Notes: generated by a model from the sequence alone, not told the origin. DNA of 44,238 nt from Pyrinomonadaceae bacterium (GCA_021463165.1 JAJTWY010000025.1:1-44238), one strand, 5' to 3'; shown: positions 32,005-41,750, counted from the stretch's first letter. A program made the numbers and translations.

Positions 32005-34521
32005 ATGAGCACAGTTTTTGAGTCGGCGATCAGCACATTTCTCGAGAAAAACGGTGTAGGCCAGGGAGCCGGCACCGCCGTCGCGCGTGAATTTGTTCCG
32101 CTTAGCCTCAATGCCAAAAAGGTGGTCAGCAAACGCTATTCGCTGCGGGATCAAAATGGAGAGCCCATTGAGACGTGGCAGGACATTGTCCGTCGCGTGG
32201 TCGGCCATGTATCGAAAGCCGAAACTGAACTTTTCAAGCAAAAGCTCTTCTATAATGAAATGTCCGCGGTAATGCTCGCCCGCGAATTCATCCCCAATAC
32301 CCCTTGCCTCGTCAATGCGGGCAAGCCTAAAGGCCAACTTGCGGCCTGTTTCGTGCTCAATGTTCCCGATTCGATCGAAGGGATCATGGAACATGCACAG
32401 AATGTCGCGATCATCCATCAAACCGGCGGCGGTACAGGGATGACCTACGAATTTCTACGTCCCGCCGGGTCGATGGTCAATTCTACTCGCGGCGTAGCCA
32501 GTGGGCCGGTGAGTTTCATGAACATCGTCAATCAGACGACCGAGGTCGTCAAACAGGGCGGTGTTCGGCGTGGAGCCAACATGGGTATTCTCCGCGTTTC
32601 GCATCCTGATATTCTTCGCTTCATTCATGCCAAGAACGATCAAACAAGCCTGACGAATTTCAATATCTCGGTCACGGTTACCGACCTTTTCATGGACGCC
32701 GTCGAGAAAGGCACCTGGTTTCAGACCGAGTTTAACGGTGAGGCATGGACCCAGCCGATCTTTGATGCCGCAACGGGACAAGATTATGTCGTTTACCGTC
32801 GCGCCGATGGATCGACCGCGACCTTTGCCGATAAACTCGCCTTTGAGACGGCCGACCTCAGCGATTGCATCATCGAACCTCCGCCGCTTGCCGGGATGAT
32901 CTTCGCTCCGGACATTTGGAACCGTATAATCGCGTCGGCCCACAAATACGCCGAGCCGGGGATCATCTTCATCGACGAAGTCAACCGCCACAATCACATG
33001 GCCAAGTCGATGGGGCCGATCTACGCGTGCAATCCGTGCGGTGAACAGCAGCTTCACTTCAACAACTCGTGCAATCTCGGCTCGATCGATGTTGCAAAGT
33101 TTTTCAAACGAACCCAGGCAGGCGAAGGCGTGGTCGATTGGGAGCGATTATCTCATGTGACCCAGCTATCTACCCAGTTTCTCGATAACGTGGTCGATGC
33201 AGGTTACTTCCCGCTTCCTGAGATCCGCGATGTCGTCGCTCGCACCCGTCCGGTCGGCCTCGGCATCATGGGTTTTGCCGATCTTTGCCTCAAGATGGGC
33301 GTGACATACGGTAGTGACGAATCGCTCAGTCTTATGGAAAAAGTGATGGGCTTTGTCCGACGCGAAGCGTGGCTCGCAAGCCTTAGCCTCGGGAAAGAAA
33401 AAGGTGTCTTTCCTGAGTTCGAGGCCAATAAGGAGGCCTATTCACGTTTCATCTACGATGAGATCGGTATCCCAAGGGATATCCCGCTCACACCTCGCAA
33501 CTACGAGGTGACCACCATAGCGCCGACCGGCACCATCTCGCTCGTGGCCGAGACCTCGTCGGGCATCGAACCCAATTTCTCCTGGGCATACGTACGTCAG
33601 GACACCCTCGGAACCCGAACTTACGTGCATACCGCGGCCGCCGAAGCCCTCGGCCAGACCGTCGATCAGACTGACGAAGCTTCGATCAAGGCGGCGGCAG
33701 AATACGTCGTTGAACACGAAAGCGAACTTCCGTCACATTTTATTTCGGCGATGTCGATCAAATCGATCGAACATGTCAGAGTGCTGGCCGCTGCTCAAAA
33801 GCACGTTGACAATGCCATTTCAAAGACCTGCAACGGCGCTAAGGACGATACCCTCGAATCCGTCGATGAACTCTATCGCCTGGCTCGTGATCTCGGCTGC
33901 AAGGCGGTCAGCTATTATCGTGATGGCAGCCGCGAGGGCCAGGTGCTCAACACAATGAAAACCGCCGAACCGCAAGCTGAAACCCAGGCGGTAGCTGAGC
34001 CAACGTCGCCTGCATTTCTGGCCGGCACTCAAGCTCCACGGCCCGACTCTCTGCAGAGAGTTGCCCGGCCCCGGGAACTCCAAGGCTCAACCTGGCAGAT
34101 CCCGTTCGAAGGCCAAAATCTCTACGTGACGGTCAATCATGATGGGACCGCGATCCGCGAGATATTCTGTGCCGGGCCGATCAGCCCCGGAGTTGGCCTT
34201 CTGGCCTCGAAGATGCTTCGCGGCGGCTTCACCGCAAACGAGGTCGCTCACAGCCTGAACAAGGTGACATCGACCCACGCGGTTTGGTTCAATGAGCGGC
34301 TGCTCACATCGCCCGAACAGGCAGTCGCTGAATGCCTGCTCCTCATCGAACGTCGGCTCAGGGGCATGCCTGAATCGGAGCGAGCGATCGGCAAGTCACG
34401 GGCGATCGAATCGGGACAAATGTCCAGCATGATCGGCAGTTGCCCTGAATGCGGCGGCCAACTCGAACACGCATCAGGCTGCGATTCGTGCCGTGATTGC
34501 GGCTATTCGAAGTGCAAATAG
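32005..34521 (+). CDS. nrdJ: Adenosylcobalamin-dependent (class II) ribonucleotide reductase
   Basis: 838 residues from the ATG at 32005, which has a GAGG ribosome site. The enzyme makes deoxyribonucleotides using B12 to form a thiyl radical, with or without oxygen. The active-site loop NPCGEQ is at 343-348 (Asn343, Cys345, Glu347). The redox cysteine pair is Cys115 (AACFVLN) and Cys356 (NNSCNLGS). HQTGGGTGM at 138-146 and the PTGTISL loop are also present. After about 700, a TSCPD-like segment ([15 protein letters not shown]) and a C-terminal zinc ribbon (CPEC, CDSC, CGYSKC) occur, as usual in long class II enzymes. No class I reductase gene is seen in the window. Confidence 0.96.
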   Translation: MSTVFESAISTFLEKNGVGQGAGTAVAREFVPLSLNAKKVVSKRYSLRDQNGEPIETWQDIVRRVVGHVSKAETELFKQKLFYNEMSAVMLAREFIPNTPCLVNAGKPKGQLAACFVLNVPDSIEGIMEHAQNVAIIHQTGGGTGMTYEFLRPAGSMVNSTRGVASGPVSFMNIVNQTTEVVKQGGVRRGANMGILRVSHPDILRFIHAKNDQTSLTNFNISVTVTDLFMDAVEKGTWFQTEFNGEAWTQPIFDAATGQDYVVYRRADGSTATFADKLAFETADLSDCIIEPPPLAGMIFAPDIWNRIIASAHKYAEPGIIFIDEVNRHNHMAKSMGPIYACNPCGEQQLHFNNSCNLGSIDVAKFFKRTQAGEGVVDWERLSHVTQLSTQFLDNVVDAGYFPLPEIRDVVARTRPVGLGIMGFADLCLKMGVTYGSDESLSLMEKVMGFVRREAWLASLSLGKEKGVFPEFEANKEAYSRFIYDEIGIPRDIPLTPRNYEVTTIAPTGTISLVAETSSGIEPNFSWAYVRQDTLGTRTYVHTAAAEALGQTVDQTDEASIKAAAEYVVEHESELPSHFISAMSIKSIEHVRVLAAAQKHVDNAISKTCNGAKDDTLESVDELYRLARDLGCKAVSYYRDGSREGQVLNTMKTAEPQAETQAVAEPTSPAFLAGTQAPRPDSLQRVARPRELQGSTWQIPFEGQNLYVTVNHDGTAIREIFCAGPISPGVGLLASKMLRGGFTANEVAHSLNKVTSTHAVWFNERLLTSPEQAVAECLLLIERRLRGMPESERAIGKSRAIESGQMSSMIGSCPECGGQLEHASGCDSCRDCGYSKCK

Positions 34522-34528
34522 CCTGACA

Positions 34529-36775
34529 CTATTCCAACCCGACAAGATCTGCGTTCACCAGATCGGCGTCCAGCGAAAACAGTCGCGGCGCAAAGCGGTA
34601 GCGTTTTGATGCAACGACTATCGTGTATCCAGAACCGGCCCGAACACCGCTAAAACTGTAGATCCCGAACGAACTCGTCGTCACCGTCCGGCGAGTCCCC
34701 GTCGGATCGAGAAGCATTACTGAAGCATTCCTCAAACCTTGCCCCGACGGCGTCAATACTCTGCCGGAAACGGTAAAGGTCGGGATATTCAAAGCTTGGC
34801 CAAAAACCGTGAATTGGACGACCCTGGAAACTGAAAATCCGTTCGTCGCCGCCGGGTCGGCAATATACCATCTCGCAAAATAGGTCTTTCCCGCCTCCGC
34901 GTCCAAATTCGGGATCGCGAGGCTTACCGAAGCCCAACCATTTCCCGCACCCGTATTCTGAGTATTCACCTCGATACGCGCAAAGGTGCCGTTTACAGGG
35001 ATCGAGGTTCCGAGGCCCGGATCGGCATCGCTTACGACCAATACGGCCGCCGAATTGCCGAGAGTTTTAGAGACCGAGATCGTAAAGTTCGGATTTCCGA
35101 CCACGGGCGGCGAAACTGCTGCGATCTCCGGTACCAGAGAACCCGAACCGGCACGGCCTACCCCCGTGACCAGCGGAACTCGCGTCGATTCCGTAAACAG
35201 TTTCGGCCGGTCAAATGGCGGCAGTTCGTTTTTAACCCTAAGATCTGTCAAGGGCCGCTTGAGGAACGCAACGAGGGCCGCTTTGTCGTATTCTGTCAGC
35301 CCCAAGGGTCGGATGATCCCGTTCGCAAAATTTGGGCCATCTCGAAAATCGCCGCCACGATCGTAAAACTCAACTACCTCCTCAAGTGTTGCGAAACGTC
35401 CGTTTCGCATATAAGGTGCATGGAGTTCGACGTTGCGCAGGTTCGGGGTGCGAAACTCACCATCATCGTCCGGATCCTGCGAGATCGCCCCACGGCCCCT
35501 ATCCTCGGTCACTGGCCGCACGCCGATATTGTGGTATCGATTGTCGGTCAGGAGAGGGCCGCCATGGCAAAAATCACAGCTAACCCCGAGGAAAACTGAG
35601 AGGCCATCCTGTTCCTGTTGGGTCAATCCTTCGATCTCAGCGTTCGAGCGGTCAAATGGTGTCCGGTCTGAAAATAGCGTCCTCTCATGAGTCGCGATCG
35701 CCATTGCGATCCGTGCCGGCGTTACTTCTGCTGAGCCAAACGCCTCCTGAAAGAGTTCCGGATACCTTCGCCCGTCGATCCAATTTGCGAGTCCGGTCGG
35801 AACATCCCATGCAAGGGCGAGCGGCCTCGAGTCGCGAACGCGAACTGCGATCTCGCTCCAACTACGGCCGTTATGCGCCATTTCGGCAGCCGAGGCAGGC
35901 GGCCCGGCGGCCTGACTTTCAAGCGATGCACGGCTCGGAAGCAGCACACTGTTCGTCAACTGATCACGAAAGGCATCGGTCGCGCGGCCATCCCAAAACA
36001 GTCCGTCGCGTGCATAGCCCGCGTTCAGGTAGGACGGGGCTTTTCGTCCCGTGACCTGATCTTTGAACCCGTAGGTCGAATCGAAAACATACGCGCCGCC
36101 GACCAGATTCTGCGGCACTCCGGGCGATCCGAATACATCGTCATCCGTGCCGAACATCTGGTCGAACCCCGGATTTCTCGATGCGGGAAAACCGGCTCCG
36201 GTTCGCGGATCTGATCCGCCGGATGCCGGCCGATGACATGTACCGCAGGCGACCGTCCTGGTTGACGAAAGCTGTTCATCCCAGAAGAGGGCCTTGCCCA
36301 GATAGGCCTTGGCGGCGGTAACCGGATTCCCGGTCGGTGCGATCGGAGGTTCGAGCGGTTGAAACAAACCGGTCGGCTCGACCACGCCGATCGCTCGCTT
36401 TCCCTGATCCGGCACGCTGAACGGGCTCAACGACAAGTCGCTCTCGGCACGTACCCAGTAAAAATACGTTTGGTCAGCAGCTCCGCCGGTGTCGAAAAAG
36501 TAGTTTGCCGCCGTTGTGCCTATATCCACGGCTGTCGAAGTATCGTTCGACGTATTCCGGAATACGCGATAAAGCGCGGCTCCGCGTATAGCATCCCAGT
36601 TAAGTCCAACCTTGTTGGCATAATCGCCGTCAGAAGCGATAAGGCCAGTCGGCGCAGCGAGCGATGTGCCAAAAGCGTATCCCCGGAACGTCTGCGATCC
36701 GAATAATATTGCGCCCGTTGCGAAGAGCACAAACACTATGACCAGCACACACTTGATGTAGCGAACCCAAACCAT
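34529..36775 (-). CDS. Secreted di-heme peroxidase-like (CCP/MauG) protein with FN3 and C-terminal regulatory-like domain
   Basis: 748 residues. After a signal anchor (YIKCVLVIVFVLFATGAIL), a fibronectin-III-like domain covers about 40-125. The di-heme part follows with heme motifs CGTCH (177-181) and CDFCH (400-404), plus FRTPNLRNVELHAPYMRNG, the usual end motif of cytochrome c peroxidase/MauG proteins. These reduce peroxide or oxidise protein residues. A beta domain (about 540-655) and a final regulatory-like domain (about 662-748) close the protein. The final domain shares SGRV, RNA, TTSSFG, YTI, RYRFA and VGL-x-stop with the delta-60 protein at 12699. The gene is convergent with nrdJ, 7 bases apart. 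Substrate unknown. Confidence 0.88.
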   Translation of the reverse strand: MVWVRYIKCVLVIVFVLFATGAILFGSQTFRGYAFGTSLAAPTGLIASDGDYANKVGLNWDAIRGAALYRVFRNTSNDTSTAVDIGTTAANYFFDTGGAADQTYFYWVRAESDLSLSPFSVPDQGKRAIGVVEPTGLFQPLEPPIAPTGNPVTAAKAYLGKALFWDEQLSSTRTVACGTCHRPASGGSDPRTGAGFPASRNPGFDQMFGTDDDVFGSPGVPQNLVGGAYVFDSTYGFKDQVTGRKAPSYLNAGYARDGLFWDGRATDAFRDQLTNSVLLPSRASLESQAAGPPASAAEMAHNGRSWSEIAVRVRDSRPLALAWDVPTGLANWIDGRRYPELFQEAFGSAEVTPARIAMAIATHERTLFSDRTPFDRSNAEIEGLTQQEQDGLSVFLGVSCDFCHGGPLLTDNRYHNIGVRPVTEDRGRGAISQDPDDDGEFRTPNLRNVELHAPYMRNGRFATLEEVVEFYDRGGDFRDGPNFANGIIRPLGLTEYDKAALVAFLKRPLTDLRVKNELPPFDRPKLFTESTRVPLVTGVGRAGSGSLVPEIAAVSPPVVGNPNFTISVSKTLGNSAAVLVVSDADPGLGTSIPVNGTFARIEVNTQNTGAGNGWASVSLAIPNLDAEAGKTYFARWYIADPAATNGFSVSRVVQFTVFGQALNIPTFTVSGRVLTPSGQGLRNASVMLLDPTGTRRTVTTSSFGIYSFSGVRAGSGYTIVVASKRYRFAPRLFSLDADLVNADLVGLE

Positions 36776-36889
36776 CGGCAGAAAAACTTCAGATCATCAA
36801 ATTCGTAATCCTATCACGTCAAAAATGAACTTTCGAACAGAGAGCCGCATCGGTTTCATGCCATCGTCAAGTTCCTGTAAAATCGCATT

Positions 36890-38530
36890 ATGAATCTCAA
36901 AACCCGCCTTATCCTTCCCGGCTTGCTCCTGACGGCGCTGAGCTTTACCTACTGGAGCGAGCAGCCGGTTTCGGCCTCGACCACCCTGGCCGCGCCGACG
37001 CCTACCCCGACGCAGGCCGGCCGGCCTCGGACTGCAAGTACGCCGAGCCCTACGGCAACCCCGGTCAGCGTTCCGTCGCCCACACCGGTTCAAAAGCCCG
37101 TCCAGACCCTCGAGGAACTGCAGGCAAAGATCCGCCAGCGTCTCTTCGACCCGCTGGTCCGACGCGGGCGGGTCGGCGTCAAGGTCGCATCGTTGAACTC
37201 GGGCAAGGTAATATTCGATCAGGATTCGGAGAAATATTTCATGCCGGCCTCGAATCAAAAGAACTTCACGGTGGCGACCGCGATCGAAAAGCTAGGGCCC
37301 GACTTCAAATTCGTGACCAGCGTTTATGCGAATTCTCTTCCCGATCAGGCTGGAACGGTGAAGGGCGATCTGCGCATTTACGGCCGGGGCGACGTGTCGA
37401 TCTCGACCGCTTTTTTCGGCACCTCGCCGAACGACCCGGATACCTACTTCAAGGGTATCGACCGGCTCGTTGACAGGATAGTCACGTCGGGTGTCAAACG
37501 TATCGAAGGTAGTATCGTCGGCGACGAGAGCTACTTCAAGGGTTTTCACATTCCCGGTTCGTGGGAATGGGACGATCTTCAGTTCTACTACGGCGCCGAA
37601 GTCTCGGCCCTGCCGATAAACGACAATGCCGTGGATATCGCCGTGACGCCCGGTCCGAGCGGCGGAGCCTGCAACTTCTCGGTCTCGCCGCCGAATTCTA
37701 TTTTTCAAATATCAAATCTGTGCACCACATCCGGTTCACAGCGACGACTCTCAGTCGTCAAGAGGATCGACCGCAACGTGATCGAGATCACCGGCACTAT
37801 GCCGTCGAACGACGATGGCTACAGGACCTCGATCGCAATAACCAAGCCGGCTGAGCTATTCGTCGCCCTGCTGAAACGCAGGCTCGAACATCGCGGCATC
37901 ACGGTTACCGGCACATCGCGTGTTCTCCCGCCGAACATTCCCGCCGACCCGGCCCAGATCGAGATAGCTAAACTCGAATCCGTTCCGCTAAGTACGATCG
38001 CGGCGAAGACGATGAAGCCCAGCCAGAATATGTTTACCGAAACGCTGCTCTGGACGCTCGGCGAACAGTCGCGGAACGGAAACACGGCGGGCGACAGCTC
38101 AACGCTTGGCATCAATGCTGTCAAAGCCTTTCTCAAGGAGATCGGCGTTCCCGACGACGGCATTATTCCCTACGACGGCAGCGGCCTTTCGCGGCACAAC
38201 CTGATCACGCCAAGCGCGGTCGTCACGCTTTATTCCTACATGGCAAAGAGCAAGAATGCTCAGATCTGGCGTGACAGCCTGACCATCGCCGGCGTGGATG
38301 GGACACTGGCGAATCGAATGAAAGGCACCGTTGCCGAAGCTAATTTTCGCGGGAAGACCGGCACGATCGATCAGGTTTCGGCGCTTTCGGGTTATGTGAC
38401 GACGGCCGCGGGCGAACAACTCGTCGTCTCGATCCTGGTAAACAACGTGGGCGGGCCGACACGAACCCGTACCTCGCTCGCTGATGACATCGCCACCGCA
38501 CTTGCGAGCTTTAATGGGAGGATCGACTGA
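36890..38530 (+). CDS. dacB: D-alanyl-D-alanine carboxypeptidase/endopeptidase (PBP4, peptidase S13)
   Basis: 546 residues. A signal peptide (about 1-30) is followed by a Thr/Pro-rich linker to about residue 72. The S13 catalytic domain has SNQK at 121-124 (nucleophile Ser121, Lys124), GSGLSRHN (the S-x-N motif) and GKTGTI (KTG). The segment YYGAEVSALPINDNAVD is a further family mark. These enzymes trim or cut peptide cross-links in peptidoglycan. Length and the inserted domain between SxxK and SxN fit DacB. A proline-rich linker at the N-terminus is unusual and may hold the enzyme away from the membrane. It is divergent from the di-heme protein gene. Confidence 0.94.
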   Translation: MNLKTRLILPGLLLTALSFTYWSEQPVSASTTLAAPTPTPTQAGRPRTASTPSPTATPVSVPSPTPVQKPVQTLEELQAKIRQRLFDPLVRRGRVGVKVASLNSGKVIFDQDSEKYFMPASNQKNFTVATAIEKLGPDFKFVTSVYANSLPDQAGTVKGDLRIYGRGDVSISTAFFGTSPNDPDTYFKGIDRLVDRIVTSGVKRIEGSIVGDESYFKGFHIPGSWEWDDLQFYYGAEVSALPINDNAVDIAVTPGPSGGACNFSVSPPNSIFQISNLCTTSGSQRRLSVVKRIDRNVIEITGTMPSNDDGYRTSIAITKPAELFVALLKRRLEHRGITVTGTSRVLPPNIPADPAQIEIAKLESVPLSTIAAKTMKPSQNMFTETLLWTLGEQSRNGNTAGDSSTLGINAVKAFLKEIGVPDDGIIPYDGSGLSRHNLITPSAVVTLYSYMAKSKNAQIWRDSLTIAGVDGTLANRMKGTVAEANFRGKTGTIDQVSALSGYVTTAAGEQLVVSILVNNVGGPTRTRTSLADDIATALASFNGRID

Positions 38531-38537
38531 TCAAGTC

Positions 38538-38622
38538 AAAAGTAAAAAGCAAAAAGACAAAACGTCTTTGGGACCGCGAATCGACTTTTATTTTTACTTT
38601 TAACTTTTTGCTTTTTACTTTT
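38538..38622. terminator. 19-bp perfect inverted repeat between dacB and the RRM gene
   Basis: AAAAGTAAAAAGCAAAAAG (38538-38556) and its exact reverse complement (38604-38622) are separated by 47 bases. The arms are almost only A/T. Between convergent genes they could act as a bidirectional terminator, since T-rich arms follow on both strands. The loop also contains related TTTTTACTTTTAA sequence. Confidence 0.6.
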
Positions 38623-38624
38623 CC

Positions 38625-38981
38625 CTACCATCGGCTGTCGCCGCCGTAGCCGCGGTCGCGACCGCCGCCGCCATAGCCACCGCCGCCTCCGCCTCCGCGG
38701 CCTCCCCGATATCCTCCACCGCCGCGGTTATCTTCGCGCGGGCGAGCTTCGTTGACGACCATGTTCCGGCCGTCGTATTCCGTACCGTTGAATTGCGCGA
38801 TGGCCGCCGACGCGTCGTCGTCCGACGCCATCTCGACAAATCCAAATCCCCGCGAACGGCCCGTTTCACGGTCGAACACGACATTGGCCGATTCGACCGC
38901 ACCCGCCGTAGCAAAATGCTCCTGCAGATCTTCGCTCGTCACGCGAAAAGACAAATTTCCGACGTATAATTTATTTCCCAT
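38625..38981 (-). CDS. RRM-type RNA-binding protein with glycine-rich tail
   Basis: 118 residues from the ATG at 38981, with AGGAGAG just upstream. One RRM domain (about 1-80) has RNP2 LYVGNL near the start and RNP1 RGFGFVEM near residue 45. A Gly/Arg/Tyr-rich tail follows and ends GGDSRW. Such single-RRM, glycine-tailed proteins bind single-stranded RNA and are common in cyanobacteria and several other phyla, often induced by cold. The upstream gap is more than 300 bases, so a long leader as in cold-shock genes is possible, though I see no specific element. Confidence 0.94.
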   Translation of the reverse strand: MGNKLYVGNLSFRVTSEDLQEHFATAGAVESANVVFDRETGRSRGFGFVEMASDDDASAAIAQFNGTEYDGRNMVVNEARPREDNRGGGGYRGGRGGGGGGGYGGGGRDRGYGGDSRW

Positions 38982-39319
38982 CTCTCCTGTCTTCCAATTC
39001 AAGTAGAAGCAAAATTGCAGGTATGGCGGAAGTTCTGCGGTATTTTTCCGGTTCTTCCGTTACTACAGCGGCGCGTCCTACACAAAAGATCAAACTGCTT
39101 CCAAACCAAAAAAACCTACTCTCAGGACCGAACCGAAAAGCGCCGCAGCTAAGTAACCGGACGGAAATATCACGAGATATCAACGAGAGCCCAAAAACTT
39201 TTTACCCGCATTATGAACCCGATCATCTCTAATAAGCAAGATATTTCTTGCCTTCTACATCCAATTCCTGACTTTTTCTCCTTCCTGGTCAGCCCATCCG
39301 CCGGCCGTTTTCGGCCCGA
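38982..39319. other. Intergenic region between the RRM gene and the terminase gene
   Basis: 338 bases without a convincing gene. It probably holds the promoter and leader of the RRM gene (minus strand). A small hairpin GGCCG-TTTT-CGGCC at 39303-39316 lies just after the terminase stop but has no T-run. Short open frames here (69-70 codons) lack ribosome sites and look like chance. Confidence 0.5.
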
Positions 39320-41284
39320 TCAAAAGAAGACCACCTTCCTGTCGCCCGTTTGGGCCAGCATCTTTACAGCTATCGCGATCGCGTCGGCCTGGTCGTCATG
39401 CTCAGCATTGGGGAACGAGGCGAGTTCGGTCAGAAGAGCTTCGATCCAGCCGCCGCGAACGAGTTTCACCTTGCCGTCCTCGGCCCTCGGCGACCATGTC
39501 AGGGCGCGCGTCACCTTGTCGTTCGATACGGGCACGAGTTTGAAAGCGTGCTGCATCAGCCGGATCTCTCGGCGAATGTCCTGGACGATCGCCTTGCCGT
39601 GCATCGAATCCTCGATGCCGTGAATGGTGTCGCGTTCGCTGCGAATGCGTTCGATCAGGTAGCGCCGCTGCTCGGGATATTCGATCCGTTCGCGAAATCC
39701 GTCCGCAATGTAGAGGATCCCGTTCCCGTCCATTGCGACGCGAAAACTGGCTGTGTAATCGGCGGTCGTGCGGGTCGAGATCGCGAGGTCGTAACCGCGA
39801 AACCAACGCAGCCCCTTCGGCGCGGCATCGACAATGTCGCGAAACCATTCGCGTTTGAAGATCGCCCCCTCGGCCGGTGTCGGTCTCTGCTGATAAAGGG
39901 CCGAAAACGGATAGGTCCCGATCTGCGAACGGATGCCGGCCAGCTTCTCGGCATCGAACCGCTCAGGGCAAAGCGCGTCACCCGGCCGCCGCCAATCAGC
40001 CATTAGGACGGGGCCGCAAGCTGCGCGATCCTCCGCCGCCGAAGGCTGCGATCGCAATAGTTCAATTTCTCCGTCAGCCAACGCACCAGTTTGAGCCTCG
40101 GCCAATGCGGGCAGGTCGATGATCTCCCACACCTCGCCGCCCTCTTCCATCTGCTTCAGCAAGCGGCCCGCGAGGTCGTCTTCGTGCCAGCGTGTCTGCG
40201 TGAGAATGACGGCACCGTCGGCTTCGAGCCGAGTGTAGATGTCGTTGTTGTACCAATCCCAGACGCGCTCGCGATAGGTCTCGCTCTCAGCCTGAGCACG
40301 GTTCTTGACCGGATCGTCGATAATGACGAGATCGGCCCCGTAACCCGTCACTCCCGAACCGACGCCGACCGCTCGCAATCCGCCGCCCGCCGCCGTCCCC
40401 CAATCCTGGATCGAATTTGCGGGCCGCGAGGAGACGAATGGGAACATCGTCTGCGGCGATGCGACGCGGGGGATATGCGGGTAGATGACCCCTTCGCCCT
40501 TGCACGCGCTGCACGGCACCTTTCCGGCCGGCGGCGGCGCGTCACCGGCGCTCACGGCACGCTTCGCCCCGGCCGTCTCGGCAGTCGCCGGAGCGCCTTC
40601 TGCGGAAAGCGCCGCGTCCTCGGACAGAACGCGCCGGATGGCACGCGAGAATTTATTGGCAAGGTTTTGCGAATAGCTCGCCACGATCACCTTCATCTGC
40701 GGCCGGTGACGCAGGCGGTAGGCGGCGTAGTGGATGGTCAGCAGCTCGCTTTTTCCGTGGCGCGGCGGCATAAATACCATCAGCCGCTTGCAGCTGCCAT
40801 CAGTGACGCGCTTCAGACGCTCGTAGATGTATAACTGGTGACGCCAGTCCCACGTCATTTTCGGCGAGACCTTTTTGAGCCACGCCTGGAAATCAGGGTC
40901 TTCGGGACTCGTCATCTCAGCCATCCAGTTTCGGCCGCCGGCCGTTCCGCCGGATGGCACTGACATTGCCGCGTGATGCGGACACAGCCTTTCCCTCGCC
41001 GACGCGCGGGGACCCGACACGGCTGAAGGCGACGGGGCAGACACATCCCAATCGACCTTGTCCCAGCCGCGCTCGACGATCCAGCCTGCGCGGCGGCCGC
41101 GGCCGCTCGTGCGCGGGTATAAGATGCGGCGTGAGAAATTGGCCCAGCCGCGATCGCGCATCTCTTTCTCGATCTGACGGTGATGGCGCCCGCGGTATTT
41201 GGCCATCAGCTCGTCAAAATCGGCGAGCCTGGCGGCCTCTTCTTGTCCCGGTAAAACATTCGTACTTGATTTTACAATGTTCAT
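39320..41284 (-). CDS. Phage-type terminase large subunit, orphan, with inserted low-complexity segments
   Basis: 654 residues. The ATPase domain has Walker A PPRHGKSE (173-180), VIVASYSQN, and Walker B LVIIDDP (319-325). The nuclease domain has RGYDLAIS and the C-terminal HDDQADAIAIA metal motif. These are typical of phage DNA-packaging motors. No small terminase, portal or capsid gene lies next to it in the window. Three stretches look inserted: about 80-125 (Ser/Pro/Ala-rich, with CPHH), 223-265 (Ala/Pro-rich, ending CSAC), and 405-430. Without them the length would be near the usual 500. A 7-bp inverted repeat (40920-40926/40952-40958) lies in the first insertion. It could be a domesticated or decaying phage gene. 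Confidence 0.88.
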   Translation of the reverse strand: MNIVKSSTNVLPGQEEAARLADFDELMAKYRGRHHRQIEKEMRDRGWANFSRRILYPRTSGRGRRAGWIVERGWDKVDWDVSAPSPSAVSGPRASARERLCPHHAAMSVPSGGTAGGRNWMAEMTSPEDPDFQAWLKKVSPKMTWDWRHQLYIYERLKRVTDGSCKRLMVFMPPRHGKSELLTIHYAAYRLRHRPQMKVIVASYSQNLANKFSRAIRRVLSEDAALSAEGAPATAETAGAKRAVSAGDAPPPAGKVPCSACKGEGVIYPHIPRVASPQTMFPFVSSRPANSIQDWGTAAGGGLRAVGVGSGVTGYGADLVIIDDPVKNRAQAESETYRERVWDWYNNDIYTRLEADGAVILTQTRWHEDDLAGRLLKQMEEGGEVWEIIDLPALAEAQTGALADGEIELLRSQPSAAEDRAACGPVLMADWRRPGDALCPERFDAEKLAGIRSQIGTYPFSALYQQRPTPAEGAIFKREWFRDIVDAAPKGLRWFRGYDLAISTRTTADYTASFRVAMDGNGILYIADGFRERIEYPEQRRYLIERIRSERDTIHGIEDSMHGKAIVQDIRREIRLMQHAFKLVPVSNDKVTRALTWSPRAEDGKVKLVRGGWIEALLTELASFPNAEHDDQADAIAIAVKMLAQTGDRKVVFF

Positions 41285-41510
41285 ATGATACTTTGATACA
41301 ACTGAGTGATCGCGGCGTCCGCAAAGGCCCCGCCGATAACCAGCCTAATACGACTCGCGAAGCAAGGAAAGCCAGGAATGCACAGAATTCACGTTATGTC
41401 CTACTTTTCACATTTTGTCTCACATTTTCGTGTGACAAATGTAACGCTTCGTCCACCATTCGGCCCGCTCTGCGCGGACATCTATTCCAACAAGAACAAG
41501 CACAAAAGAC
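41285..41510. other. Divergent region between terminase and small HTH-like gene
   Basis: 226 bases. At 41409-41442 the sequence has an imperfect inverted repeat (ACATTTTGTCTCACA against TGTGACAAATGT), with CACATTTT occurring twice. It lies 69 bases before the ATG at 41511 and could be an operator for the small DNA-binding-like protein. Other open frames across it are shadows. Confidence 0.4.
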
Positions 41511-41750
41511 ATGAAATACACAAAACGAACATTGGATTTGAACGCGCGGCCAAAGCTCCGCCTTTCTGAGGTCGAACGCCTCATTCGCACCCGACGCATC
41601 ATCGTCCCGCCGCTCTCACGAAGGACCCTCGTCCGGCTCTGCGAGGTCGGCGACCTTCAATTCGCCCCGCGCCGAAACACCCGCGCCCCTTACCTGATCT
41701 TTGAGGATTCTTTCATAAAATGGGTCGAAGGACTCGACCGCGAAACATAG
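41511..41750 (+). CDS. Small HTH/excisionase-like protein
   Basis: 79 residues, basic. The middle reads LSRRTLVRLCEVGDLQFAPRR, followed by APYLIFEDSFIKWVEGL. This looks like the helix-turn-helix plus wing seen in excisionase and MerR-type small proteins: a helix, a turn with CEVGDL, then a strand pair and a final helix ending in a tryptophan-containing KWVEGL. It is divergent from the orphan terminase, so it may be a regulator of it or a phage remnant. The ribosome site is poor. The family assignment is by pattern only; another small basic protein is possible. Confidence 0.55.
   Translation: MKYTKRTLDLNARPKLRLSEVERLIRTRRIIVPPLSRRTLVRLCEVGDLQFAPRRNTRAPYLIFEDSFIKWVEGLDRET

Noticed and set aside
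38971..39232. Two overlapping frames of about 70 codons in the gap before the RRM gene
   Set aside because: No ribosome sites, no recognisable features and opposite strands overlapping; chance is more likely.
40091..40834. 247-codon frame on the plus strand
   Set aside because: Antisense shadow of the terminase gene.
39320..41750. Prophage
   Set aside because: Only a terminase and a small HTH-like gene are present. No integrase, portal, capsid, tail or attachment site was seen.
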